DNA of 30,044 nucleotides from an actinobacterium acAMD-2 (GCA_000754455.1 JNSE01000032.1:1-30044), one strand, 5' to 3'; shown: positions 7,514-15,951, counted from the stretch's first letter. The notes: generated by a model from the letters alone, not told the origin. Made by a program: numbers and translations.

Positions 7514-8710
7514 CTAAATAACGTCTGCGGTCCGCAGGGCAGCGATTTCCTCATCAGTTTTGCCCAACACGGACTTCAAGATCTCGTCGGTGTGTTGTCC
7601 AAGTTCTGGACCGACCCAGCGCACCAGTCCTGGGGTGTCGGAAAGCCGCGGGAAGGCGTTCTGCATCGCGACTTCGCCGTATTGCGGGTGCATGACCTTG
7701 ACGATGGATTCGCGCGCCTTGAATTGAGCGTCTTCAAGCATTTCCGGAGCGCGGAAGATCTTGCCGTGCGGAACCTTGTGCTCAGTCATCAATGCATCGA
7801 CCTCTTCGCTGGTCTTGGTAAGCGACCAGGCTTCAATCACTGCATCAAGCTCGGCTTGATTTTCGCCACGAGCAGTGTGGTCCGCAAAACGGGGATCATC
7901 TGCCAGTTCAGGTTGACCCATGCCTTCAGCCATGCGGCGGAAAATGCTGTCGCCATTTCCGGCAATGAGCATTTCGCCGTCTTGGGTTGGGTACACATTC
8001 GATGGAGCGATCTTGGGCAAAATCGATCCGGTGCGTTCGCGAATAAATCCGGCTTGGTCGTAGTCAATGACTAGCGACTCCATGACCGCCAAGACTGCTT
8101 CGTACAAGGCCGAGTCAACGACTTGTCCTCGACCCGTGCGATTGCGTGCATGCAGTGCCATCAAGGCACCCAAGGTGCCAAAGGTTGCCGCCAAAGTGTC
8201 ACCAATGGAGATTCCAGCGCGCGAAGGCATCCGGTCTGGATCGCCCGTGACATAGCGCAGGCCACCCATGGCTTCACCAACAGCGCCGTAGCCGGCTTCT
8301 TTACTCATCGGTCCGGTTTGACCAAAGCCGGTTACCCGCAGGATCACCAAACGTGGGTTGATTTCCCACAGCTGCTCGGGCGACAAGCCCCAACGCTCGA
8401 GAGTACCGCTGCGGAAGTTCTCAATGAGCACATCCGAGGTGGCAATGATGTCGCGTGCGATTTGTTGACCCTCAGGTAAACGCAAATTGCAGGTCACCGA
8501 CTTTTTGTTGCGACCCAACACTGACCACCACAATGCCTTGCCGTTGGTTCGCTCTTTGCCCCACACACGTAGCGGATCACCCTGGTTCGGTGGCTCCAAC
8601 TTAATCAACTCGGCACCAAAATCGGCAAAGAGCTGACCGGCAAACGGCCCAGCCAAAAGCTGGCCCATCTCGACAACGCGTAGGTCAGACAGCGGACCTG
8701 GGTGAGTCAT
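7514..8710 (-). CDS. Family III (CaiB/BaiF) CoA-transferase
   Basis: A 398-residue class III CoA-transferase. The N-terminal LSDLRVVEMGQLLAGPFAGQLFADFGAELIKLEPP, the NKKSVTCNLR segment and D171 in SIGDTLAA (equivalent to the catalytic Asp of formyl-CoA transferase) are diagnostic. It moves CoA between an acyl-CoA donor such as succinyl-CoA and a carboxylic acid. Its length and VLIENFRSGTLERWGL pattern match the succinyl-CoA:dicarboxylate (citramalate, mesaconate, itaconate-like) group, but close specificity cannot be read. It lies 34 bases after the second ALDH gene and 47 before the maleate-isomerase-like gene. With the separate HMGL-type gene it gives a plausible activate-then-cleave pair. 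Confidence 0.92.
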   Translation of the reverse strand: MTHPGPLSDLRVVEMGQLLAGPFAGQLFADFGAELIKLEPPNQGDPLRVWGKERTNGKALWWSVLGRNKKSVTCNLRLPEGQQIARDIIATSDVLIENFRSGTLERWGLSPEQLWEINPRLVILRVTGFGQTGPMSKEAGYGAVGEAMGGLRYVTGDPDRMPSRAGISIGDTLAATFGTLGALMALHARNRTGRGQVVDSALYEAVLAVMESLVIDYDQAGFIRERTGSILPKIAPSNVYPTQDGEMLIAGNGDSIFRRMAEGMGQPELADDPRFADHTARGENQAELDAVIEAWSLTKTSEEVDALMTEHKVPHGKIFRAPEMLEDAQFKARESIVKVMHPQYGEVAMQNAFPRLSDTPGLVRWVGPELGQHTDEILKSVLGKTDEEIAALRTADVI

Positions 8711-8744
8711 GCACTTACTCCGGATTCACTAGGGGAAACGTGGA

Positions 8745-10268
8745 TTAACCAAAAACTGCTTTAAGTCCAGCCGCGGAGAAGTTCTCAACTCCCACCACTC
8801 GGGAGTTAGTAAAGAAGTCAAAAGTCTCGGTGGTGCCTTCAACGCCCAGACCTGACAGCCCCCATGCGGGTCGCGGTGCCATCAGGTTCAAGCTCAACAT
8901 CGTGGAACCGTTGACCTTGACTCCACCCGCACGCACCTGGCGAGCAACGGCCATACCGCGCTCCTCGTTGCCAGCAAAGACATACCCCTCGAGGCCAAAG
9001 GGAGTGCCATTGGCCACGCGCACTGCTTCGGCATCGTCTGCAACCTGATGCACTGTAGCCACGGGTCCGAACATCTCCTCTTGTGCAGCCTCACTGGTCA
9101 CACCCGTGATCAACGTCGGTGCCAAGAAGTTTCCGCCTAAGTCAGGAAGCGGAGTTGACGCGTGTGCCACGCCACCTTGACCGACATATTCCTCAATACG
9201 TCCGCGCAGCATGGCCAAGTGGGCCGAGTGCACCATGGGGCCCATGTCAGATTCGGGTGACAAGGAGTCGCCGAGTGTGATCTGCGCCAAGCGATCCATG
9301 ACCTTGGCCATCAAATCGTCATAGATGTTGCCCTGAACGATCAGTCGGCCCAAAGCTCGACACCACTGACCATTGAGTTGCGTGAGCAGTTCCACGATGC
9401 CACTGGCTGCGAAGTCGAGATCTGCATCGTCCAAGACAACGACAGGGTTGTTGCCACCAAGTTCCAGTTGTGCTGCCTTGAAGTCTTCAGCGCACACCGC
9501 AGCGATGGCCCGACCTGCGGCTAAGCCACCGGTCAGCGAAATCGCGCGAATGCGCTTGTCCTTGACCAGCATGCCGCCGACGTGTGAGTTGCCCTGAACG
9601 ACCTGGAACGTGCCCTTGAGGGCCCCAGCCGCATCGAGAGCAGCGCTCACGACTTCGGCCATCACCGTCGTGCCATAAGGCGCCCACTCACTGGGCTTGA
9701 GGATCGTGGGGGCACCAACGGCCAACGAGTTCGCAATCTTGTGACATCCCTGCGGTGCAGGAGCATTCCACGGCACCAAACTCAAAGACGGACCCCACGG
9801 CAAGCGATGTACCTCAGCTTGCGCCTTCGGATCGCTTTGACTGAGTTCGACATCAACCTTGTGCATCGTTCGACCCTGGCGCAACAAACCTGCGGCCAAG
9901 CGGAATGAGCCACCATTGATGACGCTCGCCAGCATTCCCGTGGTGCCAATCACTGCAGCACTACCAAATGCTTCGAGGGCAGCAATACGTGGAGCCGCAG
10001 CATCAAGGGCGTCAGCAACACTTTCCAAGATCGCAGCGCGCTCTTCAGCGGGCACATTCAGCCATGCACCGGTGTCGTGCACTCGAGCTGCAGCCGCGGC
10101 TACGCGCTCAACGTCTTCATCCGAGGTGGCCTTCATCCGCGCCACAACTTCACCCGTGTTGGGGTTCTCCAATTCCGTGGGCAAGTCGATGGGAGCGTCC
10201 GACCATTCGCCGTCAACCAATTGACGTGTCGCTGGCAGTTCGATGCCCTGAGATGGGGTGGTGGTCAT
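8745..10268 (-). CDS. Aldehyde dehydrogenase family protein (operon-proximal)
   Basis: A 507-residue ALDH with N168 in VPWNAP, K191 in ILKPSEW, E269 in LELGGNNP and C303 in NGQWCRALGR. The catalytic-site motif (QWCRALGRL rather than the common GQ.C) and the HRLPWGPSLSLVPWNAP segment distinguish it from the other ALDH in the operon, so the two are not a recent duplication. Its ATG overlaps the stop of the upstream calycin-like gene in an ATGA arrangement, implying translational coupling. The aldehyde substrate is unknown; coupling suggests that it acts with the calycin-like and flavin-reductase-fusion products. Confidence 0.92.
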   Translation of the reverse strand: MTTTPSQGIELPATRQLVDGEWSDAPIDLPTELENPNTGEVVARMKATSDEDVERVAAAAARVHDTGAWLNVPAEERAAILESVADALDAAAPRIAALEAFGSAAVIGTTGMLASVINGGSFRLAAGLLRQGRTMHKVDVELSQSDPKAQAEVHRLPWGPSLSLVPWNAPAPQGCHKIANSLAVGAPTILKPSEWAPYGTTVMAEVVSAALDAAGALKGTFQVVQGNSHVGGMLVKDKRIRAISLTGGLAAGRAIAAVCAEDFKAAQLELGGNNPVVVLDDADLDFAASGIVELLTQLNGQWCRALGRLIVQGNIYDDLMAKVMDRLAQITLGDSLSPESDMGPMVHSAHLAMLRGRIEEYVGQGGVAHASTPLPDLGGNFLAPTLITGVTSEAAQEEMFGPVATVHQVADDAEAVRVANGTPFGLEGYVFAGNEERGMAVARQVRAGGVKVNGSTMLSLNLMAPRPAWGLSGLGVEGTTETFDFFTNSRVVGVENFSAAGLKAVFG

Positions 10269-10840
10269 GATTTCTCCTCCGCGGAATAGACCTGAGAGAC
10301 AGTAGTGCTTTGGTGTACCGGCCCGGTTGCACCCCGTGGATCCTGGGGCACGCGCTGAGTCGGATCTGAACTAATTCTGGTGCCCATCACGGTCAAGACG
10401 CGCACCAGTTCACCCTCTCGATACAACGTGGTGGTGCGAGTGCGTTGGTCACCGCCTAGATGCCGAATGTAGTCCGGATCGTAAAACCGTGCGGTGCCTT
10501 CTTCATCAATGCGACGAGGGGCAAAGATCAAAACTCCAGGGCCGCCACTCACGCCGATCATTTCCGGAGCCTTGGGACCAAGACGATCAAAAACGAGAAC
10601 GTCATCCACGATGGATCCGCGGAAAGTACGCGCATGCGGATCTCGGCCACGCAACACCACGTTGGTTTGTACGAACTGATTACCTTCAATTTCGAGGTAC
10701 ACCAATTGCTCATAAGGAACCGGTCCCGGTGTCCCGCCTAAGGGATCTTCAGTCAACTCCACACCACTGGGTTCATAGGCGCTGATGTGGTCATGCCATA
10801 CGCCACGAAAGAGCAACAAGTTCTCAGCAACCGATGACAC
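10265..10840 (-). CDS. Uncharacterised calycin-like (lipocalin-fold) protein
   Basis: A 191-residue protein that I cannot place in a named family with certainty. It has an N-terminal FRGVWH segment reminiscent of the G-x-W motif that opens lipocalin/calycin barrels, then alternating hydrophobic strands (YLEIEGNQFVQTNVVLRG, RTFRGSIVDDVLVFDRLG, GVLIFAPRR, RTTTLYREGELVRVLTVMGTRIS). This resembles DUF3598 and the CpcS/CpcT phycobilin-lyase barrels in outline. No signal peptide or transmembrane segment is seen, so it should be cytosolic. The last 35 residues look unstructured. It begins 6 bases after the flavin-reductase-fusion stop and overlaps the next ALDH start by 4 bases. A small-molecule binding or carrier role is plausible; catalysis is not shown. 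Confidence 0.6.
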   Translation of the reverse strand: MSSVAENLLLFRGVWHDHISAYEPSGVELTEDPLGGTPGPVPYEQLVYLEIEGNQFVQTNVVLRGRDPHARTFRGSIVDDVLVFDRLGPKAPEMIGVSGGPGVLIFAPRRIDEEGTARFYDPDYIRHLGGDQRTRTTTLYREGELVRVLTVMGTRISSDPTQRVPQDPRGATGPVHQSTTVSQVYSAEEKS

Positions 10841-10846
10841 AGCGAC

Positions 10847-11968
10847 TCACAGCGTCCAGGTGGGGCGAGGTTCTATCGCCCCTGCTATGTCAGGGTTACC
10901 AACTAAAGATCGCGCGACATCCACTGTTGCCCCGCGCGATGCACCCGCGGAGATGTTGAGCAATTCCATCAAGTACAAGACATCTTCCGTCGCGATGAGT
11001 CCACCCATCCCGCCCAACGCAGTATCAAATTGCGTGACACCGCTCTTTAATGCCGCAAGTGCGTTAGCCAAGCCCAACCCCGCGTGATCACGCAGACATA
11101 CACCCGTAACCGACGGCTTAATCCGCACACTGACATCAACGAGTCGCTGACGGACAATTAAAGGATTAGCGTCCGCCGCGGTGTCATCAAGAACCACCTG
11201 GGTAAAACCACCCCGCGCCAGATTCGACGCGGCAAACAGCACCGCATCATGGCGATCGGGGTCAAAAGCATGGAGGAGAACAACTCGATCAATCCCCACA
11301 TTCGCCTGAGCCTCGACAGCTGCCTCGACAGCTGCTGGATCGCGAGAGTCAACGACTACCTCAGCGGGGGAAACCGCCACACCGGCTGCAGCGAGCGCAG
11401 TTTTGTCAGCAGAGAGGTCAACACCGGTTTCAGTTTCGAGGCGAGTGATTCCGACATCGGCGACCGCTGCCTTTTCTGGAAGCTGATCGGCGAACTGTCC
11501 CCAACTGCGCGAGTGATACAACAATGGAGCTGACTTACGGGGGTTTCCCGCATCAAGAACTTCACCAACAAAGATGGTGTGGTCGCCACCTTCGTACTCA
11601 AAGACGACGCGGCAATCAATCCAGGCCAGCGCATGGTCAAAAAGCGGGACGCCGGTCTCGCTGGTGTGACAATCGACCCCCTCGAAGCGATCCGTGATGT
11701 CAGGAATCATTCCAGCAAAGCGCTTGCCCAGTTCTGTTTGATCAGCAGCCAAAATATTGATGCCAAAAACACCACTTGTGGCAATCAGGTCGTGTGTGTA
11801 AATGCCCTTCAATAGGCACACCGAAACCAGGGGCGGATCAGCACTCACACTGCTAAATGAGCTAGCTGTCATGCCATGCCAATTGCCATCGGCAAGCGTG
11901 GTGACCACGGTTACCCCACTGGGCCATTGCGCGAGAGCGTCCCGAAACGTATCCGGGTTTACAGCCAC
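10847..11968 (-). CDS. Flavin reductase fused to a degenerate HMG-CoA-lyase-like domain
   Basis: A 373-residue two-domain protein. Residues 1-160 are a flavin reductase-like FMN-binding split barrel (FRDALAQWPSGVTVVTT, GMTASSFSSVSADPPLVSVCL, HTIFVGEVLDA, LLYHSRSWG), which normally supplies reduced FMN to a monooxygenase. Residues 165-373 resemble the later part of an HMGL-type barrel; the clearest match is LANALAALKSGVTQFDTALGG-MGG, then IATEDVLYLM. Compared with the intact lyase at 2392-3300, the His-x-His metal site is replaced (CLR) and the catalytic Cys/Asn loop between GG and IATED is reduced to one residue, so lyase activity is very unlikely. It starts with GTG and is the first gene of the seven-gene operon, 69 bases from the divergent aminotransferase. 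No flavin-dependent monooxygenase partner is encoded nearby. Confidence 0.85.
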   Translation of the reverse strand: MAVNPDTFRDALAQWPSGVTVVTTLADGNWHGMTASSFSSVSADPPLVSVCLLKGIYTHDLIATSGVFGINILAADQTELGKRFAGMIPDITDRFEGVDCHTSETGVPLFDHALAWIDCRVVFEYEGGDHTIFVGEVLDAGNPRKSAPLLYHSRSWGQFADQLPEKAAVADVGITRLETETGVDLSADKTALAAAGVAVSPAEVVVDSRDPAAVEAAVEAQANVGIDRVVLLHAFDPDRHDAVLFAASNLARGGFTQVVLDDTAADANPLIVRQRLVDVSVRIKPSVTGVCLRDHAGLGLANALAALKSGVTQFDTALGGMGGLIATEDVLYLMELLNISAGASRGATVDVARSLVGNPDIAGAIEPRPTWTL

Positions 11969-12037
11969 TGCGCGCTCCTATCGTTTTCGGCCCAAACTCA
12001 ATACTCTGGAGATCCAACGATCCACCAGGAGCAGGCC

Positions 12038-13396
12038 ATGCCAGGCACCATTGATGAGGACAACCTTACCCGTCTGATGACACGGGAACAGGAGCGCTTC
12101 GTTCAAACCCACCCGGCCTCCCAAGCCCTCCACCAACGCGCTCTTGCGAGCCTCAACCGCGGGGTGCCCATGGTCTGGATGGCCCGGTGGGCCGGGGCCT
12201 TCCCCCTCTTTGTGACCAGCGCCCAGGGCTCGCACTTCACCGACGCTGACGGCTTGGATTACATCGATCTGTGCCTCGGGGATACCGGTGCCATGACCGG
12301 TCACTCACCCGCAGCCACGGTTGCTGCGGTGACCAAGCAAATGAGCAAAGGCGTTACCGCCATGCTTCCTACCGAAGATGCCATCGTGGTCGGTGAAGCG
12401 CTACAACAAAGGTTCGGGCTCCCGCTGTGGCAATTTACTTTGTCGGCGACCGATGCCAACCGCAACGCCATTCGTCATGCTCGTCACATCACCGGCCGAA
12501 AAAAGATCGTTGTCCATGACTGGTGCTATCACGGAACGGTTGATGAGACATTTGCGATCTTGGACGGCAATGGAAAAACCATTTCCCGGCCCGGCAACAT
12601 CGGAGCACCAGTCAACCTGAACGAAACCACCATCGTGGTCAATTACAACAGCGTGGACGACCTCGAACGCGCACTGCAAACAGGCGAAGTTGCTGCGGTC
12701 TTGATGGAACCAGCATTGACCAACATCGGCATTGTGCTTCCTGAACCTGGGTACCTTGACGCTTGCCGAGAGTTGACTGCGAAATACGGCGCGGTCTGGA
12801 TCATCGATGAAACGCACACCCTCTCCGTGGGCCCCGGGGGCTGGACTGGCACGCACGGACTCAAGCCCGACATGCTGACCGTGGGTAAGCCCATCGGGGG
12901 AGGTGTCCCCTGCGGTGCCTTTGGGATGACGCAAGAAATCGCCGACCGCATCGCGGTTGGCGTGGCCAAAGACGACCTTGATGTGGGCGGAATTGGCGGA
13001 ACACTTGCCGGTAATGCCTTGTCGCTGGCCGCTATGCGCGCGACATTGACTGACGTCCTTACCCCAGCAGCATATGAACACATGATTGCGCTGGGAATGC
13101 GCTGGGCAGACGGAGTCGACGCGGCCATTGCAGCCGTCAACGCACCGTGGCATTGCAACCGACTAGGTGCCCGTGGTGAGTACATGTTTTCAGAACATGC
13201 AGTGCGAACGGGTGCAGAAGCTTTTGCTGCGGGCGACCACGACCTTGACGAGTTCTTGCACCTCTACGCACTCAACCGCGGAATCTTGATGACGCCATTT
13301 CACAACATGGCCCTCATGGCGCCGAGCACGACAGAGGCTGATGTTGATGCGCACACCGCGATGTTTAATGAACTACTGGGCGAACTATTTGCCTAA
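12038..13396 (+). CDS. Class III PLP-dependent aminotransferase (GSA aminomutase-like)
   Basis: A 452-residue fold-type I aminotransferase of the class III group, close in layout to glutamate-1-semialdehyde aminomutase. PLP-binding residues are seen: the Tyr-His pair of DWCYHG (164-165), D257 in IIDETHT, and the Schiff-base lysine K284 in TVGKPIGGGVPCGAFG. The frame is open further upstream, but the ATG at 12038 is preferred: AGGAG lies at 12027-12031 and similarity to the family starts just after it. It is transcribed away from the seven-gene operon and shares a short divergent promoter region. It probably moves an amino group between an amino acid (or amine) and a 2-oxo acid or semialdehyde of the same pathway. 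Because it is distant from heme genes, true HemL is unlikely. Confidence 0.88.
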   Translation: MPGTIDEDNLTRLMTREQERFVQTHPASQALHQRALASLNRGVPMVWMARWAGAFPLFVTSAQGSHFTDADGLDYIDLCLGDTGAMTGHSPAATVAAVTKQMSKGVTAMLPTEDAIVVGEALQQRFGLPLWQFTLSATDANRNAIRHARHITGRKKIVVHDWCYHGTVDETFAILDGNGKTISRPGNIGAPVNLNETTIVVNYNSVDDLERALQTGEVAAVLMEPALTNIGIVLPEPGYLDACRELTAKYGAVWIIDETHTLSVGPGGWTGTHGLKPDMLTVGKPIGGGVPCGAFGMTQEIADRIAVGVAKDDLDVGGIGGTLAGNALSLAAMRATLTDVLTPAAYEHMIALGMRWADGVDAAIAAVNAPWHCNRLGARGEYMFSEHAVRTGAEAFAAGDHDLDEFLHLYALNRGILMTPFHNMALMAPSTTEADVDAHTAMFNELLGELFA

Positions 13397-13399
13397 GTT

Positions 13400-13813
13400 C
13401 TAGATCGACAAAACTTCCGCGGCTTCAGAACTGGTCTCACGCAAGAAGTCACGGCACCGCACATATTCCTCTTCTTCACCAATGGCGTGAGCTGCGCGCG
13501 CAAGCGCGGCCATCGACCGCAAGAAGCCGTGATTTGGTTCATGTGACCACGGCACAGGACCGTGGCCCTTCCAGCCATTGCGACGCAACAGGTCCAGGCT
13601 TCGGTGGTAACCGGTGCGGGCGAACGCGTACGCCACGACCGGTTGGTTATCGCCCATAGCCTTTTCCGCCAGGACAGCCCAAGGAAGCGCTGAGGCTGGA
13701 TAGCGCCCCGCAACATCAAGGGGATCAGCACCCGCTTCGAGTTCGGCGCGCGGTTGCGGATCAGCGGGCAGGAGAACCGGGGGTGGGCCAGCGAGCAAGT
13801 TGTCTGATGTCAT
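13400..13813 (-). CDS. DUF3151 domain protein
   Basis: A 137-residue cytosolic protein of the actinobacterial DUF3151 family (Mycobacterium tuberculosis Rv0360c type). Recognisable segments are LLAGPPPVLLP near the start, PLDVAGRYPASALPWAVLAEKAM, VVAYAFARTGYHRSLDLLRRNGWKG, PWSHEPNHGFLRSMAALARAAHAIGE and EYVRCRDFL. The function is unknown. The helical repeats ending in a short E/Y-rich segment suggest a TPR-like fold. It lies close to fbaA here as in mycobacteria, which supports the family call. It converges on the aminotransferase gene with only 3 bases between stops. Confidence 0.85.
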   Translation of the reverse strand: MTSDNLLAGPPPVLLPADPQPRAELEAGADPLDVAGRYPASALPWAVLAEKAMGDNQPVVAYAFARTGYHRSLDLLRRNGWKGHGPVPWSHEPNHGFLRSMAALARAAHAIGEEEEYVRCRDFLRETSSEAAEVLSI

Positions 13814-13883
13814 GACCCCATCATGCCCTTGTTGTTGTGGATGACGCGAGCGCCAAGCCCCTCAGTGCGATCAGGCTGATGCC

Positions 13884-14810
13884 ATGGGGGCCCCATCACA
13901 CATCACCACGCCACTTCTGTGGCGATCTGACCTGCTGACTCAAGGACACAGTCCCGACCAGATCCGGTGGGCTTTGACATCACAACGTTGGCTCGCCCTT
14001 CGACGTGGGGTGTACGTCGAACGAGAAACGTTCACAGCATTGAGTCACCGTGAGCAACATCTGCTCAACGCCCTTGCTGTACATCAATCGTTGAACTGCG
14101 ACCACGTCCTTAGCCACCACACGGCCTTGGCTGTTCATGGACTGACTCCACTCCATCCGCTCATGGACGTCACCTTGACCACACATCGGGATCTGCGGCG
14201 ACATGTTGTTGGCGCCCAGGTATTTACCACTCGCGACCTTGCACTTCACCGCATTGACCATGACACGCCTTGGGGTGCGTCACTTCCCGTGACGTCGCTG
14301 GCCCGCACCATCGTCGATATCGCGCGCACATGCGATCTGCCCACCGCACTTGTGGCTGCCGAATCGGCCTTGAGCCAGAACATCATTCAACGCAGCGATT
14401 GGGGCGATGTCCTTGATCAGTTACCTCGGTGGCCTGGTGTCACCAAAGCTCAACAATCCCTCGATCTGGCAACACCACACTGTGCGGATCCCCTGTTGTC
14501 GTGGTGCCGCGGGCTCTTCCTCACGCTGGGATTACCTAGCCCCTTATGTTCAGTCGCCGTCTCGCACCAAGACCACGCAGTGGGACGTTTTGATTTTGTC
14601 TGGCCAGACCAAGCCGTCATGGTGATGCTGGATAGAACAGATGCCACTACGGATGTGCAACTACAACGACTGCGTGACCTGCGCAAGCAAGAAGACCTCA
14701 TGCGCATGCAGGGATACATCGTTCTCACGGTCACCACCCACGAACTCATTCACCAAGCTCGCGCAGTTGTTGCTCGGATCAACTCTGCTCTCGCACGGGC
14801 TGCTGCTTAA
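13884..14810 (+). CDS. AbiEi-like / DUF559-type protein (orphan type IV antitoxin-like)
   Basis: A 308-residue protein. The N-terminal 90 residues (LLTQGHSPDQIRWALTSQRWLALRRGVYV, then LSHHTALAVHGL) match the winged-helix AbiEi antitoxin domain. The middle (PVTSLARTIVDIARTCDLPTALVAAESAL) is typical of the AbiEi C-terminal region, and the end (GRFDFVWPDQAVMVMLD and a final helix with EDLMRMQGYIVLTVT) resembles the DUF559/Vsr-like nuclease fold common in actinobacteria. The usual E-x-DG-x-x-K-Y continuation of the nuclease strand is replaced by LDRTDATTD, so nuclease activity is doubtful. No AbiEii-like nucleotidyltransferase toxin is adjacent. It is inserted between the otherwise syntenic DUF3151 and fbaA genes and has only a weak ribosome-binding site, both compatible with a later arrival. 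Confidence 0.72.
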   Translation: MGAPSHITTPLLWRSDLLTQGHSPDQIRWALTSQRWLALRRGVYVERETFTALSHREQHLLNALAVHQSLNCDHVLSHHTALAVHGLTPLHPLMDVTLTTHRDLRRHVVGAQVFTTRDLALHRIDHDTPWGASLPVTSLARTIVDIARTCDLPTALVAAESALSQNIIQRSDWGDVLDQLPRWPGVTKAQQSLDLATPHCADPLLSWCRGLFLTLGLPSPLCSVAVSHQDHAVGRFDFVWPDQAVMVMLDRTDATTDVQLQRLRDLRKQEDLMRMQGYIVLTVTTHELIHQARAVVARINSALARAAA

Positions 14811-14814
14811 CAAC

Positions 14815-15840
14815 CTAGGCGGAAAGTGAAGTGCCAGTCGATCGCAGATCTTCGCACGCTTGAACTACTCGCGCCGTCATGCCAGCCTCAGCTGCTTTGC
14901 CGTATGCGCGTGGGTCATACAACTTCTTGTTGCCCACTTCGCCGTCAATCTTTAGGACACCGTCGTAATTCTTCATCACATGATCAACGACAGGTCGCGT
15001 GAATGCGTACTGGGTGTCCGTGTCGATGTTCATCTTGATTACGCCGTAATCCAGTGTCTCGCGGATTTCCGACAACAACGAACCAGATCCACCGTGGAAC
15101 ACCAAGTCAAACGGCTTGTCCTTGCTCGTTGAGGCACCGACGTGGTCCTGAATGTCTTTCAAGATTGCGGGCTTGAGCTTGACGTTGCCTGGCTTGTACA
15201 CACCGTGCACGTTTCCAAATGTTGCCGCCAGCATGTAACGACCGTTCTCACCCGTTCCCAGCGCCTCTGCGGTTAACGCCGCATCTTCAACCGTGGTGTA
15301 CAACTTTTCATTAATCTCGTGGGCAATTCCGTCTTCTTCGCCACCCACAACACCAATTTCCAGTTCCATCACGATGTTGGCCTTACGGCACTGCTCAAGA
15401 AGTTCCTTGGCGATCGCAATGTTGGTATCCAGCGGCACGGCCGACCCGTCCCACATGTGTGACTGGAACAGCGGATTCAATCCTTGGGCCACGCGCTCTT
15501 GTGAAATCTTGATCAACGGTCGCATGAAGCCATCAAGTTGAGGCTCAGGGCAGTGGTCGGTGTGCAGGGCAATGTTCACGTCATATTGCGCAGCCACCAC
15601 ATGTGCAAATTCCGCGAGTGCAACAGCACCAACCACCATGTCCTTGTGTGCGGTTCCGCTCAGGTATTGCGCCCCGCCCCAGGAAATCTGAACGATTCCG
15701 TCGCTACCTGCTTCAGCAAATCCTTGGATTGCTGCATTCAACGTCTGTGACGATGTGCAGTTAATCGCGGGATAGGCAAAGGCGCCTGCCTTCGCGCGAT
15801 CCAACATGGTCGCGTAAACCTCTGGGGTGGCAATGGGCAT
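14815..15840 (-). CDS. fbaA: Class II fructose-bisphosphate aldolase
   Basis: A 341-residue class II aldolase of the central glycolysis/gluconeogenesis pathway, reversibly splitting fructose 1,6-bisphosphate to dihydroxyacetone phosphate and glyceraldehyde 3-phosphate. Zinc and active-site residues are visible in ALHTDHCP (D95, H96), ATFGNVHGVYKPGN (H212) and DLVFHGGSGS (H249). The open frame extends 24 codons further upstream, but the ATG at 15840 is chosen: the protein then begins MPIATPEVYATML as in actinobacterial homologues, and GAGGAG sits just upstream. It ends 4 bases from the convergent AbiEi-like gene and is divergent from the DedA gene, as in other actinobacteria. Confidence 0.97.
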   Translation of the reverse strand: MPIATPEVYATMLDRAKAGAFAYPAINCTSSQTLNAAIQGFAEAGSDGIVQISWGGAQYLSGTAHKDMVVGAVALAEFAHVVAAQYDVNIALHTDHCPEPQLDGFMRPLIKISQERVAQGLNPLFQSHMWDGSAVPLDTNIAIAKELLEQCRKANIVMELEIGVVGGEEDGIAHEINEKLYTTVEDAALTAEALGTGENGRYMLAATFGNVHGVYKPGNVKLKPAILKDIQDHVGASTSKDKPFDLVFHGGSGSLLSEIRETLDYGVIKMNIDTDTQYAFTRPVVDHVMKNYDGVLKIDGEVGNKKLYDPRAYGKAAEAGMTARVVQACEDLRSTGTSLSA

Positions 15841-15951
15841 GCGCTGCTCCTCAGTCCTACTGCTGTGAACTCGTGTCATGCCATTGTGCCGTATGGGCTG
15901 ACGCACAAACACCGACCTTCGGCACGCCCGCTTGGTGCGTGTTCCCCTGCT

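Noticed and set aside
11311..11334. Tandem duplication of a 12-base unit (CCTCGACAGCTG twice) in the flavin reductase fusion
   Set aside because: It encodes a repeated Ala-Val-Glu-Ala motif in a helix and can arise by simple slippage; no wider repeat structure.
13884..15840. Complete AbiE-type toxin-antitoxin or phage-defence system
   Set aside because: Only the AbiEi-like member is present; neighbours are fbaA and DUF3151, with no toxin, integrase, transposase or CRISPR array in the window.
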